Translations under genes and position numbers: made by a program
In this document: positions 1 through 6,795 of the stretch, one piece after another
Layout: the number at the start of each line of letters is the position of its first letter
How positions within the stretch are numbered: the first letter of the stretch is position 1
Notes under the pieces: model-generated
What the model was told of the DNA's origin: nothing
Seen by the model: the letters and a program-made list of their open reading frames with translations, nothing else
Databases searched by the model: none
DNA from: Gemmatimonadota bacterium
GTDB lineage: Bacteria; Gemmatimonadota; Gemmatimonadetes; Gemmatimonadales; GWC2-71-9
DNA: 9,504 nucleotides
NCBI GenBank assembly: GCA_003220955.1
Contig: QHTW01000148.1
Location: forward strand, 1-9,504
Reading direction: 5' to 3'

Positions 1-1
1 C

Positions 2-628
2 TACGCGCGGGCTCGCGTGCATGACTTCCTCGAACAGCACGCTGATGACCCCGCAGTCCGCGCCGACATCGCGCTGCTGCGTGCCGAGTACACCGCCGAG
101 TCCGCGCAGTCCCGCGACATTCCCTCGTGGAATCCCGAAGCCTACGTCTATTGGCTGATGGATCGAGACAGCAAATCGACAGGGCTCAAATCACTCCAGG
201 GGCGCATCTGGGAAGGCGGGTACCGCTCGGGCGAGCTGAAGGGCAAAGGTGAGGTCTATCCGGACGTCCGACCGGCGTTCGAGCGTTGGCGCAAAGGCGG
301 CAAAGAGATCGCCATCTTCTCGTCCGGAAGCGTCCAGGCGCAGCGCAATCTCTTCGCCAACACAACCGCCGGTGACCTGTCGTCGTTCTTGACCGGTTAC
401 TTCGACACAACGACTGGACCAAAGCGGGACGCCGGCAGTTATCGGAAGATCGCCGCGACACTCCATCACTCGCCGAACGAGATCCTCTTTGTCTCTGACG
501 TCGCCGCAGAGCTCGATGCCGCCCGCGCGGCCGCCATGTGGACCGCGCTGTGCGTGCGTGGCCCCACCGCGCCGGACGATTCTCTCACAGCGCATCCTCG
601 CATTCGCTCCTTTGTCGAGCTAGCGTAG
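2..628 (+). CDS. mtnC: Enolase-phosphatase E1 (MtnC), 5'-truncated by window edge
   Basis: This is a HAD-superfamily phosphatase of the methionine salvage pathway. The family enolizes 2,3-diketo-5-methylthiopentyl-1-phosphate and then dephosphorylates it to the acireductone, in the cytosol. The reading frame is open from base 2 (YARAR then VHDFLEQHADD); an in-frame GTG at 17 exists, but upstream codons still match the family, so the true start is outside the window. About 20-25 N-terminal residues, including the catalytic Asp motif (family DxEGTT), are missing from view. Numbering from the GTG at 17, family landmarks are WNPEAYVYWLMDRDSKSTGLK (39-59), the GRIWEGGY core (62-69), SSGSVQAQ (102-109, HAD motif II), YFDTTTGPKRDAGSYRKIA with the motif III Lys at 136, and FVSDVAAELDAAR (158-170, motif IV acidic residues). 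The C-terminus looks normal and stops at TAG 626-628. No other methionine-salvage gene is visible; upstream ones may lie outside. Identification is strong from these motifs. Confidence 0.95.
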   Translation, partial: YARARVHDFLEQHADDPAVRADIALLRAEYTAESAQSRDIPSWNPEAYVYWLMDRDSKSTGLKSLQGRIWEGGYRSGELKGKGEVYPDVRPAFERWRKGGKEIAIFSSGSVQAQRNLFANTTAGDLSSFLTGYFDTTTGPKRDAGSYRKIAATLHHSPNEILFVSDVAAELDAARAAAMWTALCVRGPTAPDDSLTAHPRIRSFVELA

Positions 629-634
629 GGACCC

Positions 635-2875
635 ATGACTCTCACCGCGATCATCGGCATCCTCGTGGTCGGCTGGGCGGTCTTCACCTTCAACCGCCTG
701 ATTCGTCTGCGCCAGCTGGGCGACAACGCCTGGTCCGATATCGACGTGCAGCTCAAGCGCCGGCATGATCTCATTCCCAACGTAGTCGCCGTCGTACAGG
801 GTCACGCGGGCTACGAGCGGGGGACGCTCGAAGCGCTCGTCGCGGCGCGCGGCCGAGCGGTGCAAGCCGCCGACCAGGGACCCGCGAACCGGGCCCGGGA
901 AGAGGATCCCTTGGGCAGCGCCCTCGGCCGCGTGGTCGCGGTCGCCGAAGCGTACCCCGAGCTCCGCGCGGCCGCGAGCTTCGCCGCGCTGCAAAGCACG
1001 CTCACCGACGTCGAGGACCATCTCCAAAACGCGCGGCGCTACTACAATGCCGTCGTCCGCGATTTCAATACCGCCATCGCGCAATTCCCGGCCGGCATCG
1101 TCGCCGGCATGATGCGCCTGCACCCACGCGAGTTCTTCGGGCTGGATGACCCGTCGGAGCGAGCGGTGCCGCAGGTGCCTTTGGCGCTGCTGCTGTTGGC
1201 CATCGCGGTGACGGCGCTCGATGCGCAGCGCTCCTACTCGATCGAGCGATTCGACGCCCGGATCCTTGTCAACAAGGATGCGAGCATCGACGTGACCGAA
1301 TCCATCACCGCGAGATTCGTCGGCTCGTGGAACGGACTGTTTCGCACGATCCCCGTCACGTATCACACGCCACAGGGGCTGAACTGGACGCTCGGCATCT
1401 CCTTGCAGAGCGCGCGGGACGAGGCGGACCACAATCTCCGCACCGAGACAAGCCGCCACGGCGCCTACATCAAGTACAAGGTCTGGATTCCGGGTGCGGC
1501 CGACGCCGACCGCACGGTCGTGCTCCGCTACCACGCCACCAATGGCCTCCGGTTTTTCGACGAGCACGACGAGCTCTACTGGAACGTCACGGGCGACGAA
1601 TGGGAGGTTCCGGTTCGTGCCGCGTCCGCGGAAGTCGACCTCCCGCCCGGCACGCCGGGGATTCGGGCGATCGCGTTCAACGGCATGTACGGCTCGACCG
1701 CGCGCGACGCGCGCGTGACGGTCGACGGCGATATGGTGCGGATCGTCATGCCGCATTCGCTCGAGTATCACGAAGGATTGACGGCCGTGGTCGGGTGGAA
1801 CAAAGGGGTCGTCACACCGCCCGGCCTGCTGGTGCGCACGCTCGGAACGATGCGCAGCAACTGGCCGCTGCTGATCCCGCTCCCGGTCCTGCTGTTCGCG
1901 TTCGCACAGTGGCGGCGTTCGGGTGTCGATCCTAAACAGCGCCCGATCACCGTACAGTACGACCCACCGCGCGGCATGACGCCCGCCGAAGCCGGCACGT
2001 TGATCGACGAGAGCGCCGCCATGCGGGATATCACCGCGACGCTCGTCGACCTGGCGGTCCGCGGATACCTACGCATCGAAGAGCAGCAAAACCCGAAGCT
2101 CTTTGGGCTGTTCGGCGGCGGCACGACATACCTGCTCCATCGCCTCAAGACCAGCGATGGCCTCGCCGCGCACGAGTTGGTGGTGTTCAACGGCATCTTC
2201 ATGGAGCACGGCGATCACGTGTCGCTGGATGAGCTGAAGGACGATTTCTACACCAAGCTCGATCATGTTCGTGACGCCATCTTCGATCAACTCACCGGAA
2301 ACGGGTTCTTCAAGAACCGGCCGGACAAAGTCAAACTGCGCTGGATGGGAGGGGCCTATGTGTTCGGCATCCTCATCGGCGTGGGTGGCAGCTTTCTGGC
2401 CAAGGCATTCCTGTTGACGCCGCTGCCGTTCGTCATCGCCGCCGTGATCACGTTCATCATCATCGCGCTCTTCGCCCAGATCATGCCCGCGCGCACGGAA
2501 ACGGGCACGCGCGCGCTCGAGAACGTGCTGGGATTCGAAGAATTTCTTCGTCGTGTGGAGGGCGATACCCTGAAGCGCGTCATCATCGGCCATCCGGAGC
2601 TCTTCGACAAGTATCTCCCATACGCGATGGCCTTCGGCGTCGAGAAGCAATTCGCTCGCGCGTTCGAAGGGATCTACACGCAGCCGCCACAATGGTACGT
2701 CGGTCCCAGCGTGATGAATTTCAACGTCAGCCATTTCTCGACGAGCATGACGAATCTGTCGACCGTCGCGGCCACGACGATGGCGTCCTCGCCGCGCAGC
2801 TCGGGAGGATCGGGATTTGGCGGCGGGGGAAGTTCTGGCGGCGGTGGCGGTGGAGGAGGCGGGGGCGCGTTCTAA
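635..2875 (+). CDS. LemA domain fused to DUF2207 predicted membrane protein
   Basis: A single 746-residue protein combines two families usually encoded as neighbouring genes. Residues 1-22 form a membrane anchor (IIGILVVGWAVFTF) followed by RLIRLR. Residues ~20-182 are a full LemA helical domain, with DNAWSDIDVQLKRRHDLIPN (30-49) and ending in AVPQV as free-standing LemA proteins do. A hydrophobic stretch, PLALLLLAIAVTALDA (182-197), resembles a DUF2207 signal peptide. It leads into the DUF2207 extracytoplasmic beta domain (~199-400), a membrane segment (~410-424, WPLLIPLPVLLFAFAQW followed by RR), a cytosolic part starting YDPPRGMTPAEAG (442 on), two membrane helices (~571-590 and ~597-617), and a Gly-rich tail ending in GAF (~721-746). 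The positive-inside rule predicts LemA in the cytosol and the beta domain outside. The exact roles of LemA and DUF2207 are not established. The start ATG at 635 lies 6 bases after mtnC, with a weak AGGGA (627-631), so coupled translation is likely. An in-frame GTG at 1166 behind GGAG could also give a separate DUF2207 product. Confidence 0.92.
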   Translation: MTLTAIIGILVVGWAVFTFNRLIRLRQLGDNAWSDIDVQLKRRHDLIPNVVAVVQGHAGYERGTLEALVAARGRAVQAADQGPANRAREEDPLGSALGRVVAVAEAYPELRAAASFAALQSTLTDVEDHLQNARRYYNAVVRDFNTAIAQFPAGIVAGMMRLHPREFFGLDDPSERAVPQVPLALLLLAIAVTALDAQRSYSIERFDARILVNKDASIDVTESITARFVGSWNGLFRTIPVTYHTPQGLNWTLGISLQSARDEADHNLRTETSRHGAYIKYKVWIPGAADADRTVVLRYHATNGLRFFDEHDELYWNVTGDEWEVPVRAASAEVDLPPGTPGIRAIAFNGMYGSTARDARVTVDGDMVRIVMPHSLEYHEGLTAVVGWNKGVVTPPGLLVRTLGTMRSNWPLLIPLPVLLFAFAQWRRSGVDPKQRPITVQYDPPRGMTPAEAGTLIDESAAMRDITATLVDLAVRGYLRIEEQQNPKLFGLFGGGTTYLLHRLKTSDGLAAHELVVFNGIFMEHGDHVSLDELKDDFYTKLDHVRDAIFDQLTGNGFFKNRPDKVKLRWMGGAYVFGILIGVGGSFLAKAFLLTPLPFVIAAVITFIIIALFAQIMPARTETGTRALENVLGFEEFLRRVEGDTLKRVIIGHPELFDKYLPYAMAFGVEKQFARAFEGIYTQPPQWYVGPSVMNFNVSHFSTSMTNLSTVAATTMASSPRSSGGSGFGGGGSSGGGGGGGGGGAF
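1156..1168 (+). promoter_or_regulatory. Possible internal ribosome binding site and GTG start at LemA/DUF2207 junction
   Basis: GGAG at 1156-1159 is followed after 6 bases by an in-frame GTG at 1166-1168, with a second GTG at 1175 and a TTG at 1181. Initiation here would release a product starting MPQVPLALLLLAIAVTALDA, a signal-peptide-like segment, followed by the whole DUF2207 module. The segment lacks the basic n-region of a usual signal peptide, which argues against it. The site may be a relic of two formerly separate genes or simply chance in GC-rich coding sequence. Confidence 0.3.
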
Positions 2876-2878
2876 CCT

Positions 2879-2884
2879 GAGGAG
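2879..2884 (+). promoter_or_regulatory. Shine-Dalgarno site of the M28 peptidase gene
   Basis: GAGGAG lies 6 bases upstream of ATG 2891 and just downstream of the preceding stop codon (TAA 2873-2875). It fixes the start of the M28 peptidase gene and supports its translation from the same transcript as the LemA-DUF2207 gene. Confidence 0.8.
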
Positions 2885-2890
2885 ATACTG

Positions 2891-4564
2891 ATGAAGCGAT
2901 TGCTGCTCACTCTGATCGCCGTCATGCCGGTCAACGCCGTATGTCAGGCTCCCGGGTCTCGGCCCCCCCGCACGGCCCCGCCGAAAGCGCCGGGGTGGGT
3001 CAGCGAGCCCGCGATCACGGCCGCCGATCTGCGCCAGCGTCTGTTCCTCATTGCGGACGATTCGATGATGGGCCGCGAAACCGGGAGCCTGGGCGCCTTC
3101 AAGGCATCGGCATACGTGGCAGCCGAGTTTCGGCGGCTGGGGCTCGAGCCGGCGGGCGACAGCGGCACGTATTTCCAGAAGGTCCCCTTCTGGGATGTGA
3201 AAGTGGATCCCTCATCGCGCCTCGTGACAAGCAGCGGCACGTCGCTCCGGCTCGGCACCGACTTCCTGCCCGTCAGCTTCGCCGTACCACCGAGGGTGCT
3301 CACGCAGGCGCCGGTCGTATACGCCGGATCAGTCGCAGACACCACGAACCTCATGGCGCCAACCGGCGTCGCGGAGAAGTTCGTGGTGCTCGATGTCCCG
3401 CAAGGGTTCGATCGCCGCGCCATTGGACCGCTGCTCGGCCGCTATCGCGACGCGCTCACGATCGGTATCGTCGCGCTCGATCAGCTCGGCAGCGAACAGA
3501 TCGCGCGCATTCGCGAAGGCCGCCCCGTTGCCGATACGTCGCGTAACCCTCGGGCGCTGGCGCTGGTTTGGCTCAGCCGGCAAGCGGCTGCGGCGGTCCT
3601 TGGCAAGGAACCCGCCGCGATCGCGCCGGGGACCGCAACCGGGACGACCGTCAGCGGCCAGTACGATTTCACGCGCGCCGCCGTCGCCTGGCCGGCGCGC
3701 AATGTGGTTGGCGTGCTGCGCGGCAGCGACCCGGCGCTGCGCACGGAATACGTCTCGCTCTCGGCGCATCACGACCACGTCGGCTTCGATCACCATCCCG
3801 TGGACCACGACTCGCTGCGCGCGTTCAACCGGATCGTCCGGCCGATCGGCGCCGATTCCCCGAATCGGCCGGCGACCGACGAGGAAAACGCCAAGATTCG
3901 CGCGATCCTCGACAGCCTCCGCGCCATCCGGCCTCCTCGGCCCGATTCGATCCGCAATGGCGCCGATGACGACGGCTCCGGGACGGTCGCGATCATCGAA
4001 ATCGCCGAAGCGTTCGCCCGCGCGCAGGGAGCTGATCGGCCACGCCGCTCGATCCTGTTCGTCAGCCACACCGGCGAAGAAGCGGGACTCCTCGGCTCGC
4101 GGTGGTACTCCGATCACCCCACGGTGCCGATCGACTCGATCGTGGGTGAGATCGATCAGGACATGATCGGGCGCGGGACCGCGTCCGATTTCCCGCGCGG
4201 GGGCACGGGCGCCGGCAGCCCGACGTACCTCGAGGTCATCGGGGCGAAGCGGATTTCGCGCGAATTCGGCGAGATGCTGGAAGCGGCCAACGCCAAGCAG
4301 CCGGTGCCGTTCGTCTTCGACTACACCTACGATGCTGCGGGCCATCCCCTGCAGTACTACTGTCGCGCCGATCACTACAGCTACGCGCGCTACGGCATTC
4401 CGTCAGTGGCCTTCTCGCGCGGCGAACACCTCGATTACCACCAGGTCACGGACGAAGCCCAGTACATCAGCTACCAGGACCTCGCCCGCGTCACTCAGAT
4501 GGTGCACGATGGCGCGCTCGCCGTCGCGAATGCGCCGCGCCCTGCCGGCAGTGAGACGACCTAG
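2891..4564 (+). CDS. Secreted M28 family zinc metallopeptidase with PA-type insert
   Basis: This is a 557-residue co-catalytic di-zinc aminopeptidase-like protein (M28), predicted to be exported. MKRLLLTLIAVMPVNA is a Sec signal peptide; the Cys at 19 is not in a good lipobox (NAVC), so cleavage by signal peptidase I is more likely than lipidation. Residues ~40-110 match the N-terminal part of such enzymes (LRQRLFLIADDSMMGRETGS, GLEPAG). Residues ~120-275 occupy the place of a protease-associated (PA) domain. The metal-site motifs are in order: SAHHDHVG (first ligand H293, activating D295), NGADDDGSGT (bridging Asp within 359-361), HTGEEAGLLGS (E396 catalytic base, E397 ligand), IDQDMIG (D424) and DYHQVTDE (H517). 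All are present, so the enzyme should be active. Between H293 and the bridging Asp lies a long His/Asp-rich insert. The gene follows LemA-DUF2207 by 15 bases with a good ribosome site. It ends in TAG shared with the convergent gene. Substrate is unknown. Confidence 0.93.
   Translation: MKRLLLTLIAVMPVNAVCQAPGSRPPRTAPPKAPGWVSEPAITAADLRQRLFLIADDSMMGRETGSLGAFKASAYVAAEFRRLGLEPAGDSGTYFQKVPFWDVKVDPSSRLVTSSGTSLRLGTDFLPVSFAVPPRVLTQAPVVYAGSVADTTNLMAPTGVAEKFVVLDVPQGFDRRAIGPLLGRYRDALTIGIVALDQLGSEQIARIREGRPVADTSRNPRALALVWLSRQAAAAVLGKEPAAIAPGTATGTTVSGQYDFTRAAVAWPARNVVGVLRGSDPALRTEYVSLSAHHDHVGFDHHPVDHDSLRAFNRIVRPIGADSPNRPATDEENAKIRAILDSLRAIRPPRPDSIRNGADDDGSGTVAIIEIAEAFARAQGADRPRRSILFVSHTGEEAGLLGSRWYSDHPTVPIDSIVGEIDQDMIGRGTASDFPRGGTGAGSPTYLEVIGAKRISREFGEMLEAANAKQPVPFVFDYTYDAAGHPLQYYCRADHYSYARYGIPSVAFSRGEHLDYHQVTDEAQYISYQDLARVTQMVHDGALAVANAPRPAGSETT
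4561..4564. other. CTAG palindrome shared by two convergent stop codons
   Basis: Bases 4562-4564 are the TAG stop of the plus-strand M28 peptidase gene. The complement of 4561-4563 is the TAG stop of the minus-strand DUF1624-type gene. The two genes therefore overlap tail to tail by 4 bases, leaving no room for a conventional terminator between them. Confidence 0.95.
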
Positions 4565-5742
4565 ATGTACTTGAGCCACGGCCAGTCGGTGCGCCGAGCT
4601 TTGAGACTGGCGAACCAACGGCAGGGGAAATACAGCAGCACGATGGCGACGGCCCAGACGAGATACAGGAGCCCGAGACTCCAGGTATAGCCTTCGGGCG
4701 CGGGCGGGTTGGCCATCGGATGATTCGTGAACAGCCACGGGCTCACGGTGCCGAGGCGAATGAGGGACACCACGAGCGCGACCGCGTGGATGAGTGGGAT
4801 GTGAAGGACATAATAGAAGAAGGGCACGCGGCCGAAGACGGTGAGCCACTGGGCGACGCGGCCGCGCGCGCGATCGAGCAACGGGATGATGGCGATCGTC
4901 GGCCCGAGCGTCATGAAGAGGAAGAGCAAGGACGCCGGATACTTTGTCGTATTGAGGAACGACAGCAGTGCTGGCATCGGTGGCGTCGCGCTCCACGGCC
5001 GCGGGTCGCCGTAGATGTTGAACCCGCGCAGCACGAGGAACAGCGCCGTCGCGCCGAGACCGAGGCGCAGGCAAATCCGGTTGCGGCGCGCCGGCTCCAG
5101 CGAGAGCACCGTGGCGAACCAGTACCCCGTCGCCATCACTCCAATCCACGGAATGATCGAGGAGAGCACGATCAACGGCGTTCCGGCCACCGGCCCATTG
5201 AAGAAACCGACGTACAGAATCTTCCACAGCTCCGTCAAGCCTTGCGTGCGCGTGATGAGCGGCATCATCACGGCATTATGGAGCGCGATGATCGCGGCAC
5301 CGATGATGCCAACGGTACGCGGCCGCAGCCGCACCAGCGTAGACATCAGGATCATGCACCAGCCGATGACCCAGATGACGCCCGCCAGCAAGTAGTTCGC
5401 GAACTCGAAGTTGAACGTCCACGCCACGCGAATCACCGTCAGCTCCAGCAGCACCAGCCAAACGCCGCGGACGAACAGGAATCGCGGCAGATCGTTGTGC
5501 TTGCGGCCGTAGAAGAACGCGCTGGTCCCAGCAAGGAAGATGAACGCCGGCGCTACGAAGTGTGTGATCCAGCGGGTGAAGAAGATGCCCGCCGTCGGAC
5601 CACCGGCCGGGAGCCCGGAGTACACGCGGACGTGATCGATCGCCATCAAGACCATCACCGCGCCGCGAATCAGATCGATGGAAGCGACGCGGGCGGTAGG
5701 CGCCACCGAGGCGGCGGCCGTCCAGGCGAGCGGCGCGCTCAC
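4561..5742 (-). CDS. DUF1624 / heparan-alpha-glucosaminide N-acetyltransferase-like membrane protein
   Basis: A polytopic inner-membrane protein with about ten hydrophobic helices, starting at SIDLIRGAVMVLMAIDHVR and continuing with RWITHFVAPAFIFLAGTSA, a GRKH loop, then RGVWLVLLELTVIRVAW. These opening motifs are characteristic of the DUF1624/HGSNAT catalytic-domain family, whose eukaryotic member acetylates a terminal glucosamine across the lysosomal membrane. Bacterial members presumably move acyl groups onto an extracytoplasmic substrate, but the substrate here cannot be read from sequence. The C-terminus (WFASLKARRTDWPWLKYI) is intact. Start choice is uncertain: GTG 5742 (393 residues) is given; TTG 5778 (405 residues) lies inside a direct repeat, and GTG 5706 would also keep the first motif. 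None has a clear Shine-Dalgarno sequence, so translation may depend on the upstream DUF1259 gene. The gene converges on the M28 peptidase gene. Confidence 0.87.
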   Translation of the reverse strand: MSAPLAWTAAASVAPTARVASIDLIRGAVMVLMAIDHVRVYSGLPAGGPTAGIFFTRWITHFVAPAFIFLAGTSAFFYGRKHNDLPRFLFVRGVWLVLLELTVIRVAWTFNFEFANYLLAGVIWVIGWCMILMSTLVRLRPRTVGIIGAAIIALHNAVMMPLITRTQGLTELWKILYVGFFNGPVAGTPLIVLSSIIPWIGVMATGYWFATVLSLEPARRNRICLRLGLGATALFLVLRGFNIYGDPRPWSATPPMPALLSFLNTTKYPASLLFLFMTLGPTIAIIPLLDRARGRVAQWLTVFGRVPFFYYVLHIPLIHAVALVVSLIRLGTVSPWLFTNHPMANPPAPEGYTWSLGLLYLVWAVAIVLLYFPCRWFASLKARRTDWPWLKYI

Positions 5743-5770
5743 GACGCGAACATGGCGCGCCCGCCCACGG

Positions 5771-5799
5771 CCGGTCAAGTCAGGACCCGGTCAAGTCAG
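5771..5799. repeat. Short tandem direct repeat, two 13-base copies
   Basis: CCGGTCAAGTCAG occurs at 5771-5783 and again, without mismatch, at 5787-5799 (period 16). It spans the gap between the DUF1259 stop and the longest possible start of the DUF1624-type gene. On the minus strand it reads CTGACTTGACCGG twice. Each copy contains GGTC and, on the opposite strand, GACC, so weak pairing is possible. It could be a protein-binding site, a remnant of a small dispersed repeat or a replication-slippage product. Confidence 0.7.
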
Positions 5800-5804
5800 A
5801 CCGC

Positions 5805-6680
5805 TTAGTTCCGCTTAATGTTCACTTCGTCCAACGCCGCCCGGAGGCCACGTGCGAGTCTGAGCGCGTCGCCCTCGCCCCAGAAATGCATGAACAACAG
5901 GCGCGGCGACTCGTTCAGCATGTGGCTATGCAATGCGGTGACCTGGATGCCGTTGGCACGCAGCGCGCGCAGGACGGGGTTCACTTCGCTGGCGATCAAG
6001 ACGAAGTCACCGGTCGTCGCGGCGCTGGTCGTCCCGGTCGGTTGGATATTGATGGCGGTGGCCACGCCCATCGCGGGCGGAATTTCCATGCTGTCGACAG
6101 TCACGGGCGCCCCGCGCGGGACGCCGATCTGGTACACGCCACCGTTGACACGCCCGTGCGCCCCAACGATCTGCGCGACCTGGGCCGTGTCCAGACCGAA
6201 GGCAGGTGGGGAGGCCGGGGCCGGCGCCGCGGGAGGGGTCCCGGTGCGCGCGAGCGCGTCCCGCACCGTCGTCGCCAGGGCAACCGCCCGTCCGCGGCCG
6301 GAGATGTGGACGTACATGACGTGCGGCGTCTCTCCGACCAGGTGATTGTGCAGCGCCGTCTGGTCGATCCCGCCGCGTTGGAGTGCGTCCACGACCGGTC
6401 CCACTTCGGACTCCAACAGGACCAAGTCGCCCATTAACATCGCCAGGCTGTCCTTCGTCTGTTTGAACGCCACCCACGATCCCAACGCAAGGGCCGGTCG
6501 TACCGCGACCGCGCCAACTGTGACGTGAAGATCATTGCGCGGAAAGCCGACGCGGTATGTTTCCCCTTGCAGAGTCCCTGACCGGCCCAGGGCGCTGTCA
6601 ACCCCTTTCCAAGCCGCCGGCGTCTGAGCGGAGGCCTGCTGCAAAGCGAGCGCGAGTGCGAAGAGCGTTGCGACGGTCAT
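5805..6680 (-). CDS. Exported protein with two DUF1259 (LppY/LpqO-type) domains
   Basis: A 291-residue secreted protein built from two copies of the DUF1259 domain, the family of mycobacterial LppY/LpqO, for which I know no established function. ATG 6680 is chosen because AAGGA lies 6 bases upstream on the minus strand and it yields a clean signal peptide (MTVATLFALALALQQASA, then Q19). A longer TTG start at 6716 would add 12 residues without such support. Copy 1 spans ~24-145 and copy 2 ~163-286, joined by a Pro/Ala linker (PPAAPAPASPP). Both hold the same elements: a VGFPR/IGVPR strand, GDLVLLESEVGPV / GDFVLIASEVNPV, and an ALHxH-x3-E-x7-H block (H111, H113, E117, H125 and H251, H253, E257, H265). 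This is consistent with a metal or small-ligand site in each half, an inference only. It has no Cys after the signal peptide, so it is not a lipoprotein. It lies directly upstream of the DUF1624-type gene and is divergent from the peptidase-barrel gene. Confidence 0.88.
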   Translation of the reverse strand: MTVATLFALALALQQASAQTPAAWKGVDSALGRSGTLQGETYRVGFPRNDLHVTVGAVAVRPALALGSWVAFKQTKDSLAMLMGDLVLLESEVGPVVDALQRGGIDQTALHNHLVGETPHVMYVHISGRGRAVALATTVRDALARTGTPPAAPAPASPPAFGLDTAQVAQIVGAHGRVNGGVYQIGVPRGAPVTVDSMEIPPAMGVATAINIQPTGTTSAATTGDFVLIASEVNPVLRALRANGIQVTALHSHMLNESPRLLFMHFWGEGDALRLARGLRAALDEVNIKRN

Positions 6681-6795
6681 GGAGTGTCCTTGCCAAGATT
6701 TGTGAAGTCTGAACAAACGTGGGAAGTTGTACGTTCAGGTACCAGTTGAGGTCAGACGTGTGGCCGAACCCGGTGTACGGGGGTAATCCTAGGAC
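6681..6795. promoter_or_regulatory. Divergent intergenic region with imperfect inverted repeat
   Basis: This 115-base gap separates the minus-strand DUF1259 gene from the plus-strand peptidase-barrel gene and should hold both promoters. It is visibly richer in A/T than the flanking genes. It contains an inverted repeat, CTGAAC (6709-6714) and GTTCAG (6733-6738), overlapping AACGT (6716-6720) and ACGTT (6731-6735), which could be an operator. On the minus strand CTGACC then TACAAC with an 18-base spacer is a weak -35/-10 candidate. I find no convincing plus-strand promoter. Confidence 0.4.
6687..6691 (-). promoter_or_regulatory. Shine-Dalgarno site of the DUF1259 gene
   Basis: TCCTT on the plus strand reads AAGGA on the minus strand, 6 bases before ATG 6680. 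It decides in favour of this start over the upstream TTG at 6716. Confidence 0.7.

Noticed and set aside
620..1771. Long minus-strand open frame (383 codons) opposite the LemA-DUF2207 gene
   Set aside because: The translation is rich in Arg, Asp, Val and Ala in the manner of antisense frames in GC-rich genes, has no recognisable domain and lies fully opposite a convincing gene.
2818..2872. GGC/GGT-rich simple repeat as a possible regulatory or mobile element
   Set aside because: It encodes the Gly-rich C-terminal tail that is usual in DUF2207 proteins, so it is explained by coding.
3329..4375. Minus-strand open frame (348 codons) opposite the M28 peptidase gene
   Set aside because: It has an Arg/Asp-rich low-quality composition, no motifs and no ribosome site, and the opposite strand holds all M28 metal-ligand motifs.
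4720..5808. Plus-strand open frame (362 codons) opposite the DUF1624-type gene
   Set aside because: It is extremely rich in Arg, His, Gln and Glu with no hydrophobic core, a mirror of hydrophobic codons on the minus strand.
5801..5817. Short direct repeat CCGCTTA (two copies)
   Set aside because: It is only 7 bases long and falls at the last codons and stop of the DUF1259 gene; it is likely chance.
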